Shown piece after piece: positions 14,401 to 26,400 of a stretch of DNA of 64,000 nt. The stretch lies in NCBI GenBank assembly GCA_963402885.1, contig OY727096.1, positions 14,985,820-15,049,819 of the forward strand, written 5' to 3'. The position numbers were made by a program, and so were the translations under genes. The DNA comes from Antedon bifida. Lineage: Eukaryota > Echinodermata > Crinoidea > Comatulida > Antedonidae. Below the pieces are notes generated by a model. That model did not search any database. It had not been told where the DNA came from and worked only from the letters and a program-made list of their open reading frames with translations. Numbering within the stretch: the stretch's first letter is position 1; every line of letters begins with the position of its first letter.

Positions 14401-17400
14401 CTATGGATAAACTGAATACTGATAACAAATAAAGATACAAACAATAGACTAAAAACATTTTAAGTTGTGGGTAACCAGGTCATGCTAATTGTAAAATTCA
14501 AAGCTTTATGAACTCTTCAGAGATGTGTAAGCGGTACAGAAAGGGGAGGAAGTACTAGGGCACACCCAACAATGTCAGGGCTAAGGTTTTATAAATTATC
14601 ATGTTAATGTACCAACAATGTCAGGGCTAAGGTTTTATAAAATATCAAAATCAAGAAAATTGTATACCAGTTGGCGATGTATGAACGTCATTATGTTGCA
14701 TGAAGTCCACAACAATGTCTGGATCTGCCTTTGTTAGAACAAAATTTACATGAATATGATAAAGTTATAAAAAGAGCTATTTCACGTACCAGGCATTGCA
14801 GTCTTTGAGCAGAGTGGATCCATGAGGATAAGATTCACCTACACCAACAATGCATGCTTTTTCTTCGTTGAACAAAGGACACTTCTCATCGGTGCAGTCC
14901 CATTCACCTTGAGAGCACAAACTGAAAGAAAAACAAAATTAAATGAAAATTGTTCCCTCAAGCATACTTTGAGCATTGCATTCCATCTGCCATACCAGCA
15001 TGTGGAGTAATAACACCAACATTATTAATTTCAATAAGTTATAAAATAAACTTGATGACAAATTTCTTACCAGACGTTACAACTCCTACGGAGAACAGTG
15101 TCTTCATCATACCACTTGTTTTTACGGGTATCAAGACACTTCTTGGGCACATCCTCTATGCTTCTCTTGGCAGGACACATCATGTTGGTACAAACCAAAG
15201 AGTTATTGCGAGCACAAACACTAGAAATAACAACATTTCTCACATTAAATTCAACTCTATTAATATATATGTTTGATTCTAATATAAAATGTGCACAAAT
15301 TATAATCTACAATTGGTCACTCACCATACATTGCAGTCAACAGTGGTGATATCTCGCTCCATCAAAATAGTAGTTTCATTCACCTGGCAAACACCTGGTG
15401 TGACTGCAGGTGGGAAAAATACAGATATTTTAAAACAGTGATACACAGGATGAATGTTTCATACATTACACAGGATGCAAATGCAACACACAATCTCAGG
15501 GAAAGATCCAATGGTGGATGATAAAGATTCAGAACCATTTTAGATTGGCAGAAGAAATGCAAAACATACATGCAATATACAAGTATTTGTTTTGACCCTG
15601 CAATAACAGCTAATGTGTGTTATCGTTTGTAATAAGTAAGTAATAATCTTACATGTTTCATTTAGCAAACAGGTGTCATTCAGAGTACATTTCCAGATGC
15701 CATCGGTACAGTTGCTTTAAAAAAAACGTTTACATAAATTCATAAACTACTAAAAACAATTTTTATTAAGACCTATTATCATCATGTATTGATTACGTTC
15801 ACTTAATTATCTTGGAGTTAAAAAGTGCAGAAATGTCTTACCACACTTGGCAGCCAAAGGTAGCATTAGTTCCTGATGCAATAGACATGTTACCAATGAA
15901 ACAAGTCTGATTTACCACTAATACAAATAAAAACAAAAAATGTTGGTGTTTAAAATTTATTTATTTATTTGGTCAGCCATTTTGAGTACAAATGGGCACA
16001 AATCTTACGTTTACTTCTTTTTACAGCAAGTTGTTGAGATGTTCCTCCAATATAAAAACAACTAGTTGAAAACACGTAGTAGTGAACAAAGCCCAAAAAC
16101 AGAAGAAGTAACTACCACCAACATAAACTAACCCATGACCTCTCAAAGGGCATGACCTCTCAAAGGGCATGACCTCTCAAAGGGCATGTATCACACCAGA
16201 CTTACTTGTGAATGTTCTGTTAATTTGGTAAAGATAGTTAAGTGTCATATTCCACATGATACCTCGGTTGGCAAGCGTCCAAGTCTCTTTGGTAAAGTTG
16301 ACAATTTTCTTCTCGGTCAATGTCATGTTAGTAATGTTTACTGGAAATAAATATCAATCTTGTTTATTTCAAATGCTCAAATTAGAATAAGAAACACACT
16401 CATTTAATTGATTCATTTACTGGATATATCACATAACCTTACCAGTAGAATACTGCCAACAAGACGGAGTTCCTTCAATGATGGGTGTAACAGTCTCTGG
16501 AATGGCAACTCCATTTAGATACGAGCAGTAGCAATAGCCGGTCTTGCGGTTGCATTGCAGAGCTGTGTACGTGTTGTTAGGGTTGCAAGTCGGAGCCATC
16601 AATTCTGGGTTCCAGCTGGCGAGTTTCTGCATCTTAAAGCAATCTAATAAACAAAACAGAAATTATTTAGAAAAAAAAGTTTAATTATAGAATTAGACTT
16701 GATTTTTATTTAGTCTCTTTTGTCTACCTGCAATTATTTAGCAAGCTTTTTTTTATTTATATATGGCTGTAACATACTCATGGAACTATAACTAAAATCA
16801 TATGTTATTGAAGTAACAAATTTAGTTAAACATAAGAGACAAAAATGCACGCTACCTTTAATGCGAGGATGCTTATTGTATTTTGTGCAATTACAATTAG
16901 TGACATTAGGCAGTGACACATTGAACAGCCAGGAAACCATTGTATCATTCCACTGTGTCACATTGAACATGACATCAAAGAATGTTGTATTCCACATAGA
17001 GCTGTTGAACATGACTGTGTACAATGTGCTATTCCATTGTGATGCGTTGAAGAGACGGTTAAAATCTGTCTGATTCCAGATGGATTCGTTAAAAACGGTG
17101 TTAAACACAGTAGTATTCCACATGGAGACATTCTTGATCGTGGAGAGAAGGGTGTCATTGAAGAGACTGGTGTTCCACTGGGTGCTGTTGAACATCAAAG
17201 TATGCAGGGTCATGTTCCATTCTGATTGGTTGAGCATGGAGAGAGTAGTCTGGTTGAACAAACTGGTGAAGTTGAATTTGGCTGTAGTGAAGTTCATCAA
17301 TGAAGAGATGTTGATATTGTTAGGGGTCAAGGCATTGACCATCTGAAGCTCCTCGGGATACACAGATGTCATGTTGGTCACCACTTCAATAGTAACTGAA

Positions 17401-20400
17401 AACAAACATTTATAAAAATTACTAAATAGTAGGACTGGACAAAATAGGAGGACTGGACAAAATAGGAGGATTGGTCTAAATATGAGGACTGGACAAAATA
17501 GGAGGACTGGACAAAATAGGAGGATTGGTCTAAATATGAGGACTGGACAAAATAGGAGGACTGGACAAAATAGGTGCATGAAAATATAGTTATAAATACA
17601 CAAACGATTGCAGGGCAATTAACCACTTACAATTCCAATATTGTTCGCAAGATGGTAGATTTCCTAGGTAGATCTTGGCTTCAGTGGATTCAATACGAAC
17701 ACCATTAGTGTCAACACAGTAGCAGATACCAGACTGAGGCTGGCATTGAAGAGGTGAGAAGGTACCATTAGCATTACATGTTGGTCTGAATACACCTGGA
17801 ACAATGCTGGAGATGACCTGTTGGTGGCCACATGCTGACAAAGCTACATAGAGAAATAGAAATAATTTTCCTTTCAAAAACTGAAGGATTGTTTTATGAC
17901 TGTTTAGGTTTAGTTATTTAACTAAAGTTGGTTTCATGGGCACATTTAGCACTAACTTTGGTGGTTGGGAACCAACTTTTACAGGTAAATATCAGGACCT
18001 TTGAATACTTGTGAAAGTTTGAAATTTCTTTTTGACTGGCCTACTTTTACAATTTGATTTTGATATTAATATTTGTTCTCAAGCTTAACTGGAAATGGAG
18101 GAAATTCAGATTAGGCCCTCCGCAGACCCAGGTAGCTAGCAGTGCAGCGCCATCCAGATTAGCTTTTTAATTAATCAAATCAAACAAAGGTATACTGTAG
18201 GTAGGCCTATTACATACTGGTGTATCTAAAGTACTGTAGGTATAGTATATACATACTGATGTTGGTGCGGTTTGATGGTAAAGTCTCCTCGGTGAGTCTC
18301 TGTACTCCAACGGTTGTACAGTTCTCTTTACATTCTGTTGGTAGAGATCCAAGGAAGGAGCTGTTGCTGATGGCAGTGAAGTTGAAAAGTGATACTGCAG
18401 AAATAAAGAAAGATACTAAGTACAGGTACTGATGACTTGAGTTTATACATTTAAAAGAAGCCATGAACAAAATGAACTTACACAATATTCCATATTTTTA
18501 ATTTGAAAGCAAATTCAATTATTGCTCTAAAAAGAATCAGGGGTGTAAAACATTTTGTATAGCTTTGTAGGTATAGCCATAACCTCATTCTTCATTATAT
18601 AAATCCTCTACCTAATGAATTTCTAATTGTAGCTACTGTTAAAAATCTGTGATCTGCATAGCACAGATTTTAAATTTTTATGCATTATGTGGTAATAAAT
18701 AACAATTAAATTCAGTGTTATGGCCACATTCAGATATGTGAACAACCTTACCATTATGATACATGTCACAATTTGGTGGGGTCAGCTCTCCTGATGTGGT
18801 GTTTGCAACAACAGTTCCTGTGATATCAACACAGAAGCACACACGGCTTTTAGTGGGGCACTGGAGAGGTTCGAAGGAACCATCATCACGGCATGATGGC
18901 AAATAGATGTTCTTCATAGTAACAGCAATCTTCTGTTGTCTTAAGCATGCTGGCATCCCTGTAAGAAATGTTTTAATAAACGGCATATCAATTATGAAGA
19001 TAGATCCCAAATAGTATTTTAGTTCTAGAGGGTCAAGGTACAAAATTTGAGAAAAAGTAGTAGGTGGAATTATGCTCTGATTTCATAAACATTGGATTTA
19101 TTAAAGTCTTAATTTAGCCTAAATTAGGGGGTGGATGAATTGTACTAGAGGAGAAAAATATAGTTTTTATAAATTTTGCCAATTTTTTGTATATACAAAT
19201 TATTTTTTATAACTTTTAAATATTGTCTGTATTTTCTATTGTTTTAAACATTGTTCATGTTATTTTAAACTAGTGTATTAACAAAGATTTTTTGATTTTT
19301 TTTTTATATGAATTAGTCCAATAAAAGAAGAATGTGGATTACATTGTAATACAGTAATATTAATGTTGTTATTTTAACTATAAACCACTTGTTCAACCAA
19401 GGTCACTGAATCACTTTTTAAAGTATGATTTGAGGTCTTACTTTCTGGGAAAGTGTCTACATCAATGATGTTTGAGAAGATTTTAGATGGCATGATTCTG
19501 TCTTTCTTCTGCTGTCTCCATTCCTCTGAAAATGATAAACATAAATGATAAATTTTGCATATAATAAACATTTTATGTTGTATTAACCATTACACTAAAT
19601 GAAAAACATTACAAGAAATAAATAAAGTTTTAATTGATAAAGTACAGTATATATTATGTCCTTACCGGTGTGGTACATTTCACATGTTAGTGTTGCGATA
19701 CCAGCACGTTTGGTGACAGTTTCTGGGACAATATCTCCAAGGTAGTCAACACAGAAGCAGACACCTGTAATGATGTTGCATTGAATTGGAGAGAAGCTTC
19801 CGTCTTCAGTACATGTTGGTACGTAAGGTAGCTTTAAAGTCTTAGCGATGCTAGCCTTTATCTTGCAGGTAGATAACTCTGAAAACCAAAGTTTAATGTT
19901 TAATATCTCTAACTATTGAGCATTTGTAAAAGGGTCTTGTAAAAACAAGATGCTTAGCCATCAATTACATACTATGTATTATGAACAATGACTAAATAAA
20001 CGAGAATTAAATTGAATTTATTAGAGGATATAGTACTATTGTGAACATAATATTATGATAAAAGATAAAATAGCTACTAAAAAACACCAACCTGGGTAAG
20101 AAGATTCAACCTCTGAAATAAAAAATAAAATACACATTTTACCATTTATATACAAATGCATAACTTGATTAAGGTAGAGCCGATAGGCCTGTACTCTCAG
20201 AGAAACTAAGGTCATACAAAATTTACATATTATTCAATTCAACATTTATTTCGACCAAAATCAGCATATGTATACAAACAAGAAACAAAGTATCATTTGG
20301 TCAAGGGACGGCATAGAGATTCAAATAAGTCCGTCATTGTCACCCCTCCTCATGACACATATTGATGTATCTTGGAATACATATTGTAGGCTTACTTACA

Positions 20401-23400
20401 CTTGACAAGAAAGTCTCAATATTAATCTTGTATTTGTGAAAATTAATTAATAACTAAAAATAATACAATGTTTGTATACCTGGTCTCCAGTTCCTGCAGA
20501 GAGGGATTCCATTACTGATGTGGGTGAGAGTACCGTTAATGTATGTGCCATTACTGTAAACACAATAGCACATCTTAGACTCTGAACAGCATTGGGTTGG
20601 AGTGTAGGAACCGTCTGGTAGGCATGTTGGTCGTGGTGACATTGGCGACATTAAAGACTTCAATATCCTTTGATTACAAGTTAGGTTGTCTGAAAAAACC
20701 GTCAGAATAAAAAGATTAGATATACGGTAATAATGATTAAGGCTCACAAATATAAAAATAGTTTTTTGTACTAGTTCGATACTATTGCTACAATTTACAA
20801 CAGTTTTCGCTGCATTCAAAGAAGAAGTATTATGCTAACTAGCTAATGAATAATTTGAATTTTTATAAAAAAAAATCAATTTGATTGGCTAAAGAGATAA
20901 TGAAACAACACTTACAAGACTCGTACATCAATGTTGGTTTACGATATGACTTCTCCATTTTTTCTGACCTCCTCTTCATTTCTTCTGGCCTTCTCTCTAT
21001 TTCTTCTTGCACCCTTTCTATTTCTTCTGACCTCATTTCAATTTCTGTCAAAGGTATCATCTCAATTTCTGTCATTGGTGGCATAGTCATATTGTCTAAA
21101 ATGAAATGAAAAAAGAAATGCATTTAAAGTTAAATTAAACCTAAGTGATCAGATATCTATGTTATCCACTAACGAATACAGTAGTAGAACTCTATTGAGG
21201 GGACACAAATTGTCCCCTTAATTGTTGTTTCCTCTATATTGGGGTGTTGCAAAAGAGGGGTTCTGTTGCACTTACAGATGAAAGCTGAGCAGTTTGGTTT
21301 CTTTCCATAGGAATAGGAGCTTGGAATGTAACTTCCATACGGAGTGACACAGTAGCATCTCTTTCCATAACACTATAAAGAAGATAAAAATATATATTAC
21401 AAATAATAGCCTACAGTATGTAAATACGAGAACGTGATTGGTTGATATAACATCATGTGACTAAACCTACGAGGACCAAGATCCTATATTTCCTTTAAAT
21501 ATTTCATTGTAATGACCTAGAAAAACAGCGACTTCAATTATGCGATGTAATATAAAAGATTCAACATCAATGAAATAAAAGTTGTTTCAATATTTTTCAA
21601 TGTAATTGTTTTATTAACTAACCTGTACTGGCTGATAAAGACCATTTGTTGTGTTACAAGATGGTGCGTGCATCTTGTATCTTGTTGTGTTAGTCATGTT
21701 GTTGATGAGGTAACGTTGAAGTTTACGCAAACAGATTCCTACAAAACAATATATTTAATTTAACTTGTTTTAATTGAATTTGGGTCAAAAAATCTGTTTT
21801 CACATCAGAAAAGTACAAGAAAAAATAGCTATATTGAATAACTGTGGGCATGTGAAAGGAAATTATACTACTACCTATATTATAGGATTTACCATCAAAG
21901 CAAATAATACAGTAACAAAATGAATAATTACCAGAGGTTTCCATTGGGCATTCTTCTGAAGTACATGTCAAGTTTCCACTATTACAAACACTGCACACAC
22001 AAAAATAATAATAATAAATCAGTATTCATCATAATTTTGGTTATTAATTAATTTTAATAGTCCTGAATTATCTTTTGAATGACTCCAAGTCACCTATGAG
22101 GAAGTCTAGAATTACAGTGGAAAAATAATGGTAAAACAAAATGTAAATTATGTAACCCTTTTGAGTATATACTGTAAAAACCTACCAGATATTGCATCCA
22201 CGTCGAATGGTCTTTCCATTGGTCAAGATACTGCTGGTGTTGGTGTCCAGACAAGTGGTGTTTGGGTAAGTGACTGGTGAACAATAGCGACGAGTACTGG
22301 CCCATTCACCTTTGTAGCAGGTCCTAAAAATTTTTATTGACAAATTTGAAAATTTAACAGATGTTTTTTTTAAGACAATAATAAAGCTCATATACTGTAC
22401 ATTGCTAGATCCAAGGAGGCCCTTAATTAACAAAATTACAATGCAAAAGATATCACGTTAACAGCACTTCATTTTTAGGCCCTAGCTCATTTTATAGATG
22501 ATCAACTTACCATGCATTGCAGTCTTTTACAAGAGTTTCACCATTAAGGTATGTTTTACCACTGACATCAGTACAGACATTTTGTGGCATCTGAGCTGTA
22601 AAGATATCTTGAGAACACTCAAGACGTGTACAATCCCACTTGCCTTTTGTACATACACTACAAAAGTAAGGGAAAAAAAACTAATTAATGGAGTGTGTTT
22701 TATGGTAATATAGTAACTGGAAACTATAGAAAAATGTCCACTGGAAATTTGGTCTGTTAATTAAAACTTATTAACCTACCAAACATTACAATCCTTTTTC
22801 CTTAATGTATTCTCTTCATAAGGTAGCCCCTCGTTATCGTAACAGCGGGAAGACATTGGTGTCATAAGAGCATCACTCTTTGCTGGACAGATCATCTTGG
22901 TGCATGCAAGACTGCTGCTGTTAGTACACACGCTGCAGACAAATGAATTAAAATTAAAATGATTAACCAGAGTTAAACCTTGGGAGACATTTTACAGATT
23001 TTGCTAAAGCTACAAGTTATATTACATGTTAAAATGATTTCAATCATTCATTGAACTTACCAAACATTACAATCGATGGTGGTGATGTCTTGTTCACGGA
23101 TGATTGTTGTCCTGTTCACCTCGCAAAGTCCTGGTGTGACTAGAATAGAAAAATTCAATTCAGGCAATTTTACAATCAGAAAACTATCCATTATTAATAA
23201 CTATCATTTAGTATTACTATTAGGAGTATTTTTTTTTAAGACATATAAAATCAGTCACAGTCCCTGCTTTGAACACAATACCATGGTCAGCCTGTCTGCA
23301 TATTTGGGGAATGTACAGAAGAACACAGTCCTACAGAGCCTAGGCTGAATACCTGGTTGTTTTACACCACCGCAGACCCATTGATCATGGCTAATTTCTC

Positions 23401-26400
23401 CATCTGATCTGAGTGAGTAGAGGCTAGGCCTAGCTTGTTGGTGCTACTACTAGGCCTATAGGTAATAAATAATTCTTACATGTTTCGTTCACCATGCAGG
23501 TTGAGTTCATCTCGCAAAGCCATGTTCCATCAATTGAGCAGTTACTGTAAAACAATTAACAGCAAAACTACTTAATTGTAAACATTCACGTGCATTTTTC
23601 CTTGTTCAAAATTGTAACTGTCGTTGCGCGCGCTGCGATTTTTACGAATACGACTAAATCAGTCGAGAAATGTGTTACCGCCGCCAATGTTTAAACTACA
23701 ATTGCGTGGAGAAAGTGTACCATTTTCACTCAACTGTTTTAAATTTTTACTATTTAATTATTTTAAAATATTAATGTCCGACTTACCAAGTGCGACAACC
23801 GAAATTAAAATTCATTCCTGGGTTGATTGATATGTTGCCAATAAAACATGTTTTATTTTCAACTTTTGGTGATACTAAAAACCAAATAATATTATATCAC
23901 TCATTCTTATAAATATTCGATATAACAAATTACAGTAGATTTAAACTATTCGGCAAATTTAATACTAATTGTTGCATTTATAATATGGCATATGTAACCT
24001 AGGACTCGCGTTTAGTCAAAAGAAGCTGTATACTGTACTATATTATATATGCCTACCATGTTTTTTTAAGTTGACCAAAGGAAATTCTTAAATTCATTAA
24101 AAACAAAATTAACGTTGTATCACCTGTTGAAACAATTGTAGTTTCTGGCTTCTTCTTGTCGTCTACTTTATCTACAATAAACACAAATTGTGGTTAGATT
24201 TAAATTAAATTTCATTCAGTATTAACGTGTCTTGAGTACCCGTATGTCTATAGTAAATACTTTTAGTAACCCTACTTAATACTTATAACGATTACAATTT
24301 ACAAACAATTGTTTTTTTAGAATCGTTTACAGACGTTGAATAACATATTTTTTAAATGTATTTTTCTATTTATATTTTATAATAATCGGTTTTGTGTGCA
24401 TCGTTTAGCATGGACGTGTTTACCACGTCAATTCAATTAAACAACTTTATTATAGAGTACCTTTTCCGCCTTTTCCGCAAGAACACAAGAATCGTACTTC
24501 ATAATCTTCGCATGTGGAGCTCTTTTGCTGAGAATGTTCACATTCGAACCCACGCTCAAGATCACAAGTTACTGTCTGTGCAACATCGAACCATGATATT
24601 CCACCAGTTGTTCGACATTCAATGGCAATTGGCTCGCTTCCTTGGCAGATCTTACTCCTAGAAAAGAAATCCGTTTTCAAATTTTTCTTCACGCTTAATG
24701 CCTACATTAGATTTAATTAAAGCTTGGTTCCCACTTGCACGCATGTGACGTAAACACATTAAGGCGCGCTAGTACGTCCTTGCGCTGATTCCAAGTGGGA
24801 ACCAAACTTTACGGTCAGATGGACTTTCATTCATCAGGTTGCCTTTTTGCCCGTATAAACAATATTACTTTTGTATTAGTGCAGTAATTAAAAAAAAAAG
24901 ATTTCCGCTGGCAGAACATTCAAAAACAAATAAAAATATAAACTATTAAAAGAAAGAGAATACTAATTGCTTGAAACATAATTGAGAAACTGACTTACTG
25001 TTCACGGTGCTCAATAATGCGTTCAAAGTCACCAAGGCCGGTCGATGGTTCATCAAGATTGTTCCACATCGTCCAGCAATACTCATTCTCATCAAAATCT
25101 GCATACAAATAAAATATATGTATAAATCATAAAACACAGGCGCATTTAAATAACTAGACGGAACATTTACAAACAAAAATGGCGTTACTAAATTGAGAAA
25201 AAAGAAAATTACAAATTTTAAACCCATTGCTTCTTTTGTTTCTATTATCTCGAATTTTGACATTTTTTAAAACATTCTTACCTGAACATGTTGGTCCCGA
25301 AAGTCCAGGTGGACATTCACAGGTGTCAGGGGAGATACACGATCCTCCGTTCACACATGGTGAACTGCACACAGCTGAAACACACAATTATATAAACCCC
25401 TCAATAAAAAATTTAAAAATAAAAGTTTATACTTCTAGAATAAAGAATCTAGAAGTTAGGCCCTTAACGAAAATGTATAATTATCATTGTGTGGAGAATG
25501 AATGATATTTAGTAGGTGTGTATAATACGTTCAGTAGAAATAAAACTGACTAACAAAGATAACAATCGTACAAATTAAAGAACTATGCTGAAATTGAGAC
25601 ATTTTATCCTAATTATAACCACTATGTGTAATCACATAAAGAAACTGACAAGTGGAAATATCGTAACATGCGAGATTGCAAACTGCACCAATATAGGCCT
25701 ACTAAATTCGATTTTGTGGATTTCTGTGCATTTGACTTCTGGCAAAACAAACACGAATATGGTATGCCTGATTTAAATTGTACTACTTCGTTTGGTTACT
25801 TACGTGTTCGGCATCTATCTCCTTGCCAACCCTCGCAACATCTTTCAATTTTTAATCTGTTAAAAAAAATTTAAAAATCACTGACATTATTAACCGTATT
25901 AGTTTAGGCCTATATTGATTTAATAATTCAATATAATAATAATAATTCAATGTCGGATTATCAAACAAAACACTTACCCAAAAAATGTCTCTTCGCAAAT
26001 GCGTTTACTGTAAATCAAAAGAACACTACTGTTAAAGTTTGTTGTTTTTTAGTCGCGTGGACGCGACTCTATAGTTCACTATGTCGGTCGTCGGTCGGTC
26101 GGTCTGTCGGTCTGTCTGTCGGTCCGGTATCACTATGCGTTTTAGCACGCGACCTATGGATGTTGGCCTTGTTTTTATTAAATACCATCTTTAATTTCTA
26201 AAATGTAGTTGTCAATGTAGGTGTAGCAAGGATTCAGTACATTCAGCAGAGTAATTTCCAAAGCATTGAAAAAATTGTTATTTTCTATTATCAATGCTTT
26301 CGAGGATTGACTGAAATATATTCACATTCACTTATAAGAAAAATAATTATTTTTGCAGTGTCGTATAAAACCCTAGCGTGTGCAAAGAATACAGTAGGGA

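Larger units (their letters stand above)
16206..23874 (-). repeat. Duplicated multi-domain block A (first copy in the protein)
   Basis: Exons in translation order: five VWC/pacifastin-like modules (23874 to about 21930), then a TY1 module split over two exons (21738-21275, intron after PVQ). Next come a charged Glu/Arg-rich linker (about 21097-20920), TY1 (20694-20470) and a tiny linker near 20100. TY1 (19880-19665), a linker (about 19527-19440), TY1 (18960-18750) and a linker (about 18397-18253) follow. The block ends with TY1 (17845-17630), the glycosylation-rich exon (17395-16856), TY1 (16646-16443) and a sequon-rich linker (about 16340-16206). Each exon has a counterpart in the same order in block B. 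Confidence 0.85.

Noticed and set aside
17378-17626. Minus-strand frame with FVQSSYLDQSSY repeats, and the FCPVLLFCPVLIF extension of the adjacent exon frame
   Set aside because: Both are translation of an intronic minisatellite; the real exon starts at the acceptor at 17395.
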